From contig JAEMPT010000104.1 in the NCBI GenBank assembly GCA_022759165.1, forward strand, positions 1-7,125: 7,125 bases of DNA. Direction: 5' to 3'. This document shows, piece by piece, positions 1-6,238 of the stretch. The position numbers and the translations under genes are program-made. The notes below the pieces were generated by a model. The model was not told the origin of the DNA, ran no database searches, and saw nothing but the letters and a program-made list of their open reading frames with translations. Source of the stretch: Thermoprotei archaeon. Lineage in GTDB: Archaea; Thermoproteota; Thermoprotei_A; Sulfolobales; Fervidicoccaceae. Positions within the stretch are counted from its first letter, which is position 1; every line of letters starts with the position of its first letter.

Positions 1-3
1 AAG

Positions 4-18
4 AAAGGTTTAAAAATA
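4..18 (+). promoter_or_regulatory. Archaeal BRE/TATA promoter of the importer operon
   Basis: The bases GAAAGG followed by TTTAAAAATA look like a purine-rich BRE joined to an archaeal TATA box (box about 9-18). Archaeal transcription usually starts about 25 bases downstream of the box centre, here near 36-40. That would leave a leader of about 20 bases holding the Shine-Dalgarno site at 45-49. A second TATA-like element, TATAAAAG at 27-34, lies just downstream. This is pattern matching only; no start site is mapped. Confidence 0.6.
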
Positions 19-44
19 ACCGCGCCTATAAAAGGGAATTCATT

Positions 45-49
45 AGGTG
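45..49 (+). promoter_or_regulatory. Shine-Dalgarno site of the binding-protein gene
   Basis: AGGTG matches the core of the archaeal GGAGGTGAT anti-16S complement and ends 7 bases before the ATG at 57. This supports that ATG over the in-frame ATG at 66. Confidence 0.6.
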
Positions 50-56
50 CTTCATT

Positions 57-1388
57 ATGAGATCAATGAGTACAGCCTTGATTGGAACCATAGTGGTCGT
101 CGTTCTAATTATAGCGGTAGTCGGAGTGTATTTAGCGGAAAGAGGAGGCTCTACTTCTACTACGGCTTCGCCGACGCCCACAACGACTTCATCCCCTACA
201 GCAACGACAACCCAAACGACTGCTAATTTGCCTAAGAAGAACATCTGCATTGTATACGATGTAGGTGGAAGGGGAGATTTAAGCTTCAACGATATGGCCT
301 ATTTGGGGGCGAGCAGGGCTGCTAAGGACTTCGGGTTAAAGCTGGTTGAGGCCCAAAGTACATCTCAGAACGATTATCTTCCAAATTTAAACACGATGGC
401 GCAGAGCGGGAGCTGTGCGGTGATAGTGGCTGTTGGATTTCTAATGGCTGATGCCGTAAACCAAACTGCTGCTCAATATCCTAACCAGAACTTCGCAATA
501 ATCGATGCTGTAGTGAACCAGCCTAATGTGCTGAGCATCACTTTTACGGAAGAGCAAGGGAGTGCTTTGGCTGGAGCGCTAGCTGCTATGGTGGCTCATT
601 ATTATAACTATTCCTCCGTAGGCATAGTGTTAGGAATGGAGATCCCTGTCCTCTACAAATTTGAAGCCGGATATTACTGGGGAATCAGGTATGGAGAGCA
701 GCTTTATCAGCAGTATACAGGCAAAAATGTGACTCCTTTGAACGTTTTCTGGACTTACACCGGTTCGTTCAATGACCCAGCCAAGGGAAAGACAGCAACA
801 CAGGCTCAGTTGTCTCAAGGTGCCGGCATCGTGTATAACGTTGCGGGTGCTACAGGCCTCGGAATATTTGATGCTGTTCAAGAATATGGGGCTTCAATGG
901 GAAAGACTATGGGACCCCCCTTCGCTATAGGAGTTGATAGCGATCAGGATTGGATAAAGCCAGGATTCGTATTAGCGAGCGTTGAGAAAAGAGTTGATGT
1001 AGGAGTATATGACGCGGTACAGAGGGCTCTCAGCTATTATTCTGGTAATGTTACGAAATATGGAGGAAACTTGATCCTGGATCTGAGTTCAGGAGGAGTA
1101 TCCTTAAGCACAATTGATGACCTTAACACATTCCTACAGATTGCACTACAAGCAGGAAAAACAGTTAACCAAACTCAAATTCTCCAGCAGGTAACGGCCA
1201 TGAGGGGGGAGATACCATCTTGGATTTGGAACGCTGTCGCCAACTTATCAGCTACGCTTAAGGTTAACAAGAATTTAACTGCCAATGGAGTGAAGTTCTC
1301 GGACATAGAGTCACTTATAGTGAATAACGCGCTCGATTCGGCGAAGATAAAAGATATCAGGGCTTTGCTAGGGGTTCCAACAGGTTAA
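57..1388 (+). CDS. BMP-family (nucleoside-type) ABC transporter substrate-binding protein
   Basis: This is the extracytoplasmic solute receptor of the importer encoded downstream, 443 aa. Residues about 7-26 form one hydrophobic segment (signal or membrane anchor). No lipobox cysteine follows it; instead there is a Ser/Thr/Pro-rich linker (about 32-56), as in many crenarchaeal binding proteins. The BMP/PnrA domain covers about 61-355. It opens with DVGGRGDLSFND (68-79), the family's ligand-site signature, and contains GVDSDQDW (292-299) and SVEKRVDVGVYDAV (308-321), also family hallmarks. Characterised BMP proteins such as PnrA mostly bind nucleosides, so purine or pyrimidine nucleosides are the best guess. 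Seven N-x-S/T sequons (N135, 184, 224, 331, 371, 396, 406) fit a glycosylated surface protein. The C-terminal 80-90 residues extend beyond the usual BMP length and are polar and helical-looking; their role is unknown. Start chosen from the Shine-Dalgarno site at 45-49. Confidence 0.93.
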   Translation: MRSMSTALIGTIVVVVLIIAVVGVYLAERGGSTSTTASPTPTTTSSPTATTTQTTANLPKKNICIVYDVGGRGDLSFNDMAYLGASRAAKDFGLKLVEAQSTSQNDYLPNLNTMAQSGSCAVIVAVGFLMADAVNQTAAQYPNQNFAIIDAVVNQPNVLSITFTEEQGSALAGALAAMVAHYYNYSSVGIVLGMEIPVLYKFEAGYYWGIRYGEQLYQQYTGKNVTPLNVFWTYTGSFNDPAKGKTATQAQLSQGAGIVYNVAGATGLGIFDAVQEYGASMGKTMGPPFAIGVDSDQDWIKPGFVLASVEKRVDVGVYDAVQRALSYYSGNVTKYGGNLILDLSSGGVSLSTIDDLNTFLQIALQAGKTVNQTQILQQVTAMRGEIPSWIWNAVANLSATLKVNKNLTANGVKFSDIESLIVNNALDSAKIKDIRALLGVPTG

Positions 1389-1410
1389 ACTCCTGAATCT
1401 TCTAATTAAC

Positions 1411-1417
1411 TTTTTTT
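1411..1417 (+). terminator. Oligo-T tract after the binding-protein gene (possible partial terminator)
   Basis: A run of seven T lies 22 bases after the stop codon of the binding-protein gene and 13 bases before the ATPase start. Archaeal RNA polymerase can terminate at U-rich tracts without a hairpin, and no hairpin is visible here. Partial termination would leave more binding-protein mRNA than transporter mRNA, a common need in ABC importers. This is inference. Confidence 0.4.
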
Positions 1418-1430
1418 ATGGTGTTTATGT

Positions 1431-2954
1431 ATGCCTCCTGAAAAAGAAGTCGCCATAGAAATGGTAAATATCTCGAAAGTTTATCCGGACGGCGTATTAG
1501 CTCTCGATAAAGTATCGCTCACGATATATAAAGGAGAAATACACGGCATCTTGGGCGAGAACGGAGCTGGGAAAACAACGCTCATGAGGATATTATACGG
1601 AAACATAAAGCCGACTGGGGGGAAGATAAAAGTATTCGGAAAAGAGGTTAGTTTCGGCAGTAGCAAAGATGCCATTAAAATCGGCATCGGGATGGTCCAC
1701 CAGCACCCCTCTCTAGTTCCAGTTTTCACTGCCTTGGAGAACATATATCTCGGTCTACCATCCAATTTCAAGGAGCAGGTTAGTCTAAAAGAGCTGATAG
1801 AGAGAACGGGAATAAAGGTCCCCCTTGAAGAGAGAATAGAAGATGTATCCCTCGGCATTGCTCAGAAGGTCGAGATACTCAAGGTCTTGTATAGAGGTGC
1901 AGAGATTCTCATTCTCGATGAGCCCACGACGAACATGACTGTAGAAGAGGTTAAGGAGTTCTTCTCCACTCTCAGGAATTTGAAAAAGATGGGCAAGACA
2001 ATTATTTTCATATCACATAAGCTAAAGGAAGTTCTAGACATAACCGATAACATAACCGTTTTAAGAAGAGGGAAAGTATCAGGCAGTTTGCCAACATCTC
2101 AGGCAACCCCAGAGGAGCTTGCTAAGCTCATGGTTGGAAGGGAAGTATTCCTTAAGCTGGAGAAGCAAGGATCGAGACCGGGAGAAAAAATCCTGAGGGT
2201 AGAAGACCTGTGGGTCAAACGGAACGACGGCTCTTGGGCCGTAAAAGGAGTAAGTTTTGAAGTAAGATATGGAGAAATATTCGGAATCGCTGGTGTCGAG
2301 GGTAACGGTCAATCGGAACTTATAGAAGCCATCACAGGGCTCAGAAGAGCTGAGCGAGGGAAGGTATTTTTCAAAGGGGAAAATGTGACGAATGCACATC
2401 CATTGAAGCTGTATACGATGGGGCTTGCGCATATACCTGAGGATAGGCAAAAGACAGGTCTAATCTTGGATATGAGCGTTGCTGAGAACTCAATTTTGGG
2501 GATACACAGAAAAAGGGACTTTCTGCGGCCAATGATGATTTTCAATGAAAACAAGATAAAAGAGCATGTCGAAAGGCTCATTCAACAATATGAAATAGTG
2601 GTTTCAAAGATAAACGCTCCAGCTCGCAGCCTTAGCGGTGGAAATCAACAGAAGGTGGTAGTTGGGAGGGAGTTCTCTAAGACCCCCGATCTCATAATTG
2701 CTTCTCAACCGACTAGAGGGCTCGATGTTGGAGCTACGGAATACATAAGAAGCTTGCTTCTCAAAATGAGAAACAACGGTAAGGCTGTCCTTCTCATGTC
2801 TAGCGATATAGACGAAGTAATGGGCCTTAGCGATAGGGTGGCAGTTATATACGAGGGAGAGTTCATGGGGATTTCTGAAACCTCCTCAGTCAGTGAGAAG
2901 GAGATAGGTATGATGATGGGAGGTTACAAGATGGGCGAGATAGGCATCAAATAG
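1431..2954 (+). CDS. Double-domain ABC transporter ATPase, BMP/nucleoside (NupO/YufO) and RbsA-like type
   Basis: This 507-aa cytoplasmic protein drives the importer and carries two fused nucleotide-binding domains. Domain 1 (about 7-240) has Walker A GENGAGKTT (42-50), Q-loop Q91, a degenerate signature VSLGIAQ (139-145), Walker B ILILDEPT (159-166, D163 and E164) and switch histidine H196. Domain 2 (about 252-500) has a changed Walker A, GVEGNGQS (288-295) with Gln294 in place of Lys, a full signature LSGGNQQK (401-408), a changed Walker B IIASQPT (422-428) without the Asp-Glu pair, and Asp in the switch-His region (SSDIDE, 457-462). This asymmetry is typical of the BMP/RbsA ATPase group. 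Only the site formed by domain-1 Walker motifs and the domain-2 signature looks hydrolytic. A weak GGTG (1420-1423) lies 7 bases before the ATG. The next gene follows within about 20 bases, so the genes are cotranscribed. Gene symbol left blank because archaeal naming is unsettled. Confidence 0.94.
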   Translation: MPPEKEVAIEMVNISKVYPDGVLALDKVSLTIYKGEIHGILGENGAGKTTLMRILYGNIKPTGGKIKVFGKEVSFGSSKDAIKIGIGMVHQHPSLVPVFTALENIYLGLPSNFKEQVSLKELIERTGIKVPLEERIEDVSLGIAQKVEILKVLYRGAEILILDEPTTNMTVEEVKEFFSTLRNLKKMGKTIIFISHKLKEVLDITDNITVLRRGKVSGSLPTSQATPEELAKLMVGREVFLKLEKQGSRPGEKILRVEDLWVKRNDGSWAVKGVSFEVRYGEIFGIAGVEGNGQSELIEAITGLRRAERGKVFFKGENVTNAHPLKLYTMGLAHIPEDRQKTGLILDMSVAENSILGIHRKRDFLRPMMIFNENKIKEHVERLIQQYEIVVSKINAPARSLSGGNQQKVVVGREFSKTPDLIIASQPTRGLDVGATEYIRSLLLKMRNNGKAVLLMSSDIDEVMGLSDRVAVIYEGEFMGISETSSVSEKEIGMMMGGYKMGEIGIK

Positions 2955-2956
2955 AA

Positions 2957-2963
2957 GAGGTGG
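2957..2963 (+). promoter_or_regulatory. Strong Shine-Dalgarno site that decides the first permease start
   Basis: GAGGTGG matches the anti-Shine-Dalgarno complement over at least six bases. The in-frame GTG at 2960 lies inside this site and could not be used with it. The in-frame TTG at 2972 lies 9 bases after GAGGTG, so TTG is the better start. Confidence 0.7.
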
Positions 2964-2971
2964 AGCGCTGT

Positions 2972-4036
2972 TTGAGCTTACAATTGAAGCTGGGAGAAAG
3001 ATATAAGGAAATCCTTTTCAGCATTTCAGAGGTTGCATTAGCTACTCTCATAGGTATAGGGATCTCAGCTATTCTCATAAAGGCGGGAGGCTACAGCCCT
3101 ACTTCTGCGTTTTTTTATTTGTTCAAGGGAGCGTTCGGTAACCTATATGGCTTATATACGTCTCTCAGTTACTCGACCCCACTCATGCTGACCGGCCTTG
3201 CATTTGCTCTGAGCGTAAGGGCCGGTCTATTCAACATCGGGGCAGAAGGACAGGTATATATAGCTGCCCTTGGGGCTATTATAGCAGCTTCTTTAGCCCT
3301 ACCTTCCTACCTTTATCTTTTGGCTGAATTCGCTATTGGGATTGGGCTAGCTGTTATGTGGTCATTGTTTGCCGGCATTCTGAAGGTTTGGAAGGGAGTT
3401 AACGAAGTTGTCTCGACTATAATGCTCAATTGGATCGCCTACTGGGTGACGGAATACTCTAGATCAAATATATTCTACGATCCGCTTTCACCGGATAGGA
3501 CCATAAGGATCCCCATTACTGGAAGGCTTCCGATCCTAGTGGAGAATACCCAGCTATATTCTGGCATATTTATATCTCTAATCGTTGTTATAGTAACCTA
3601 CGTGATTCTGTGGAAAACAGCACTAGGATACGAGATAAGGGCGGTAGGCCTAAGCCCTAGCGCGTCTAAGTACGCTGGCATAAAGTATTCCTTGGTCGCG
3701 CTTGAAGCCTTTGCGTTGAGTGGTCTTTTTGCTGGGATCGCGGGTGTCATGGAAACAATAGGAAGACCCCCCACATATGCTATAGTTACAAGTCTTACAA
3801 ACTTAGTCAACCTTGGGTTCAACGGGATAACTGTATCGCTCATTGGGAGGAATAACCCCATCGGAATCATACCGGCATCAATATTTATAGGCGGATTGAT
3901 GGCCGGAGCGACTTCTATGCAAATCTTCGCGGGGGTTCCGCTCGAGATGGTACAGGCGGTCCAGGGAATAATAGTGATGGTTTTGGCTCTTCCAGGCATC
4001 ATTAGGCTCATAAAGTCAAAGATCAGGAGGCGATGA
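2972..4036 (+). CDS. ABC transporter permease, BMP/nucleoside type (NupP/YufP-like), first of two
   Basis: This integral membrane protein (354 aa from the TTG) forms half of the translocation channel and belongs to the BPD_transp_2 (RbsC/LivHM-like) permease family. It is hydrophobic along its length, with about nine to ten membrane segments (for example near 20-38, 113-138, 197-214 and 241-260). Family hallmarks are AGLFNIGAEGQ (84-94), the stretch GVNEVVSTIMLNW (142-154), and the cytoplasmic coupling loop TALGYEIRAVG (216-226) that meets the ATPase. It ends in a basic tail, KSKIRRR. The start is taken as TTG because the alternative GTG at 2960 overlaps the ribosome-binding site; that choice would add four residues. 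The gene begins 17 bases after the ATPase stop and its stop abuts the second permease, so all three should be cotranslated in step. The paired, dissimilar permeases point to a heterodimeric channel. Confidence 0.92.
   Translation: MSLQLKLGERYKEILFSISEVALATLIGIGISAILIKAGGYSPTSAFFYLFKGAFGNLYGLYTSLSYSTPLMLTGLAFALSVRAGLFNIGAEGQVYIAALGAIIAASLALPSYLYLLAEFAIGIGLAVMWSLFAGILKVWKGVNEVVSTIMLNWIAYWVTEYSRSNIFYDPLSPDRTIRIPITGRLPILVENTQLYSGIFISLIVVIVTYVILWKTALGYEIRAVGLSPSASKYAGIKYSLVALEAFALSGLFAGIAGVMETIGRPPTYAIVTSLTNLVNLGFNGITVSLIGRNNPIGIIPASIFIGGLMAGATSMQIFAGVPLEMVQAVQGIIVMVLALPGIIRLIKSKIRRR
4025..4030 (+). promoter_or_regulatory. Shine-Dalgarno site of the second permease
   Basis: AGGAGG sits inside the last codons of the first permease. 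It ends 2 bases before the ATG at 4033 and 8 bases before the in-frame ATG at 4039. The wider spacing is the normal one, so 4039 is preferred. Confidence 0.65.
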
Positions 4037-4038
4037 TC

Positions 4039-4929
4039 ATGGATGAAGCCATGCTTTTGAGCATTCTCCTGCAAACTGCATACGCTTCCACACCTTTGCT
4101 ATTATCCTCCACGGGAGAAATACTCTCTGAGAGGGCAGGTATAGTGAACATAGGCCTAGAAGGGATAATGCTCTTATCTGGGTTCGTTGGAGTTGTAGTC
4201 GGACAGGAAACGCTCAATCCTCTGTTAGGCATCCTCGCAGGGATCGGAGCGGGGGCATTGGTCGGGCTAATACATGGGATGATAACTGCCTATATGAAGG
4301 GGGACCACGTAATTAGCGGTCTAGGAATAAACTTATTTGCTCTTGGATTCGTGCCATATGGCATATATGCTGTTTGGGGAGTGAGAGGATATTTCAACCC
4401 AAGCGACCAAGCAAAAGTGCCTAAGGTTTTCGGCGTTTCGCCGATATTTATAGCTAGCTTAGTACTCGTTCCCTTAATTTATTATATATTGTTCAAGACT
4501 AGGTTCGGGCTATCGCTGAGGGCCTGTGGAGAAGATCCGCATTCAGCCGATGCTTCTGGAGTGAGGGTTGAGAGAATGCAGCTTCTTGCCTCGGTGATCG
4601 GAGCTTCGTTTTCCGGATTGGCAGGCGTTTTTATGTCGCTCGACTGGTTGACTACGATTACCAAAGATCTCCCCGCAGGAAGAGGATTCATTGCCCTAGC
4701 TATAGTTAACTTTGCAAACTGGAATCCGTTGCTGGGACTGCTAGGTAGCTACGTATTCGGCTTTTCCTGGGTAGCGATAGAATGGCTAAAGATCTCAGCG
4801 CTAAAGCAGGTTATACCTGTGACTCTGCTTAACACCATACCATACCTGGTTACACTAGCTGTTACAGCTGGTGCTCTCGGAAGGTCTAGGCCTCCGAAGT
4901 ACGCGGGTGTGCCATACAAGAAAGAGTAA
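4039..4929 (+). CDS. ABC transporter permease, BMP/nucleoside type (NupQ/YufQ-like), second of two
   Basis: This is the second channel subunit, 296 aa from the ATG at 4039 (298 aa if the ATG at 4033 is used, which overlaps the previous stop as ATGA). It belongs to the same RbsC/LivHM-like family as its neighbour but to the shorter branch, the usual size for this subunit. The family hallmark SERAGIVNIGLEG (30-42) is clear, and the cytoplasmic coupling loop TRFGLSLRACGEDPHSA (154-170) should contact the ATPase. About eight to nine membrane segments are visible (for example 62-86, 92-115, 134-152, 182-201 and 258-280). The C-terminus GRSRPPKYAGVPY (281-293) fits the Pro-rich tail common in this branch. 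Overlap or near-overlap with the first permease implies translational coupling. The stop codon at 4927-4929 lies inside a TATA-like stretch that may serve the next gene. Confidence 0.93.
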   Translation: MDEAMLLSILLQTAYASTPLLLSSTGEILSERAGIVNIGLEGIMLLSGFVGVVVGQETLNPLLGILAGIGAGALVGLIHGMITAYMKGDHVISGLGINLFALGFVPYGIYAVWGVRGYFNPSDQAKVPKVFGVSPIFIASLVLVPLIYYILFKTRFGLSLRACGEDPHSADASGVRVERMQLLASVIGASFSGLAGVFMSLDWLTTITKDLPAGRGFIALAIVNFANWNPLLGLLGSYVFGFSWVAIEWLKISALKQVIPVTLLNTIPYLVTLAVTAGALGRSRPPKYAGVPYKKE

Positions 4930-4935
4930 AAATAT
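4918..4935 (+). promoter_or_regulatory. Possible internal promoter for the isomerase-like gene
   Basis: AAGAAAGAG followed by TAAAAATAT closely resembles the BRE/TATA pair at the operon head (AAGAAAGG then TTTAAAAATA). A start about 25 bases on, near 4957, would leave a leader of about 34 bases before the ATG at 4991. The element overlaps the stop codon of the second permease, so the resemblance may be chance AT-richness. Confidence 0.4.
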
Positions 4936-4961
4936 TTGGTGTTGGAAAGCATTACAAAATG

Positions 4962-4967
4962 TTTTTT
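4962..4967 (+). terminator. T6 tract in the gap before the isomerase-like gene
   Basis: Six T in a row lie in the 61-base gap between the second permease and the isomerase-like gene. Such tracts can cause partial factor-independent termination in archaea, here reducing read-through from the transporter genes. No hairpin is visible, and the effect is a guess. Confidence 0.25.
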
Positions 4968-4980
4968 CTCTGTTCAAAAA

Positions 4981-4985
4981 GGTGA
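4981..4985 (+). promoter_or_regulatory. Shine-Dalgarno site of the isomerase-like gene
   Basis: GGTGA ends 5 bases before the ATG at 4991 and matches the GGTGAT part of the anti-Shine-Dalgarno complement. It fixes this start and excludes a longer reading from GTG 4871 inside the second permease gene. Confidence 0.65.
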
Positions 4986-4990
4986 ATAAT

Positions 4991-6220
4991 ATGGATAAAG
5001 GAATAGTTTCGCTAGTAGCAGCATCTACATTGGGAGAGGATATCGGGAAAAATTTCGCATCTCAGTTGGAGAAGGAGCTCGAAAGTAGAGGCGTTGATGC
5101 CTCCTTCATCGGAACAGTAAGCTCTCCAGATAAGATCTCTAAAATAGGAGAGCATGGTTCGAGTGCGATTCTCGTAGCTACCGGGGGGACGGAGAGCATA
5201 ATAGTTGCGGTCGGTAAGTTGAGCAGGACCGTACATTTGTTCTATCATGATTCTTATAACAGTTTGCCCTCAGCCTTGGAGGCCGCTGCTGCACTAAGAG
5301 AATTGGGGAAGATCGTGCATTTGCATAGGATAAAAGAGGTTAGCGAGCTTGCTGATTTCATAAAAAAACTAAGTATAGCTGCGAATGGTGCACTTAGATT
5401 AAGCAGGTGCAAGCTAGGAGTAATAGGCGGAGTAAGCGACTGGCTCGTATACAGCAGAACTTCCGTCGACTATGTCAAGAGAAAGTTAGGCGCAGAGATC
5501 GTGAATATATCTCTTAGCGAACTGGTCGATGGGATGGAAAAAGGCTTTACCTTAAAAGAAGCGGATCCAAGTAAGCTCGGTGCGGCAGAATCGAAAGTAA
5601 GCCCTCTTGAATTAAGTAAGGCCCTCTCGGTTCATGAGTCTTTGGAAAAGCTCGTTAAGAAATACGATCTTTGTGGACTAACGGTGAAATGCTTTGATCT
5701 GATCGCTGCGAAGAACACCACCGCTTGCCTCTCGATGGCTTTGATGAATTCTAGAGCTTTCCCCGCCGCATGTGAAGGAGACGTGCCTTTGATGATATCG
5801 ATGGCGCTGGGAGAGTTCGTCACAGGAAGACCAGCTTTCATGGGCAACCCATCAAAAGTTTCAGAAGAGGAAATTCTCATAGCTCACTGCACGTCACCGC
5901 TGATCTCACGATTTAGACTCATGACTCATTTTGAATCTGGATTGGGCGTTGGAGTGAGCGTAGAATATCCCGTTGGGGAAAAAGCTACACTCTTTAGGAT
6001 CGACCCGAAGCTAGAGGTCCTCAGAATAGGCTTAGGCCAAATTAAGAAATGGGATTGGAGATCTGACTTATGCAGGACTCAGATACTTTTGAAGCTAAAG
6101 GGAGCCGACAAAATCCTGAAGAAAAGCATAGGAAATCATTATGCCCTAATCTTGGGAGACTGGACTGAGGAGATCTCAAACGCTGCTGAGATTCTGGGAC
6201 TCAATATAGAAGGTTTTTAA
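4991..6220 (+). CDS. L-fucose/L-arabinose isomerase superfamily protein
   Basis: This soluble, probably cytoplasmic protein (409 aa) resembles the COG2407-type L-fucose isomerase-related group, shorter than classical FucI (about 590 aa) and AraA (about 500 aa). The N-terminal half (about 4-180) looks like alternating alpha/beta Rossmann-like domains, with TGGTE at 64-68. The C-terminal half carries the superfamily's active-site features. AACEGD (259-264) holds Glu262, matching the first metal/catalytic Glu. GRPAFMGNPSKV (279-290) has Asn286 where FucI or AraA have an acidic metal ligand. AHCTSP follows at 298-303, with His299. GNHYALILGDW (381-391) carries His383, matching the C-terminal ligand histidine. 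These correspondences are from memory of the families. The reaction would be aldose-ketose isomerisation; the sugar is unknown. Its place behind a nucleoside-type importer suggests a pentose or deoxy sugar. Start from ATG 4991, with GGTGA 5 bases upstream. Its stop codon lies in a terminator palindrome. Confidence 0.82.
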   Translation: MDKGIVSLVAASTLGEDIGKNFASQLEKELESRGVDASFIGTVSSPDKISKIGEHGSSAILVATGGTESIIVAVGKLSRTVHLFYHDSYNSLPSALEAAAALRELGKIVHLHRIKEVSELADFIKKLSIAANGALRLSRCKLGVIGGVSDWLVYSRTSVDYVKRKLGAEIVNISLSELVDGMEKGFTLKEADPSKLGAAESKVSPLELSKALSVHESLEKLVKKYDLCGLTVKCFDLIAAKNTTACLSMALMNSRAFPAACEGDVPLMISMALGEFVTGRPAFMGNPSKVSEEEILIAHCTSPLISRFRLMTHFESGLGVGVSVEYPVGEKATLFRIDPKLEVLRIGLGQIKKWDWRSDLCRTQILLKLKGADKILKKSIGNHYALILGDWTEEISNAAEILGLNIEGF

Positions 6221-6235
6221 AATCTAAAAACCTTC
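6209..6235. terminator. Palindromic bidirectional terminator between convergent genes
   Basis: GAAGGTTTTTA (6209-6219) and its exact complement TAAAAACCTTC (6225-6235) flank a 5-base loop, giving a perfect 11-bp stem. Each strand carries a T5 tract (6214-6218 on +, 6226-6230 on -). The isomerase stop codon (6218-6220) lies inside it, and the minus-strand gene ends 4 bases away. The layout fits termination of both convergent transcripts. Confidence 0.75.
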
Positions 6236-6238
6236 CCT

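Noticed and set aside
3111..3116. T6 tract inside the first permease gene as a terminator
   Set aside because: It falls within coding sequence for phenylalanine codons of a membrane segment, with no sign that the transcript ends there.
3598..4074. Long minus-strand reading frame opposite the two permeases
   Set aside because: It is a mirror of strongly conserved permease codons, lacks a ribosome site and shows no recognisable domain. The same holds for the other antisense frames in the window.
4871..4990. A longer isomerase reading from GTG 4871
   Set aside because: It runs through the end of the second permease in another frame, its extra 40 residues do not resemble the family, and ATG 4991 has a well-placed GGTGA site.
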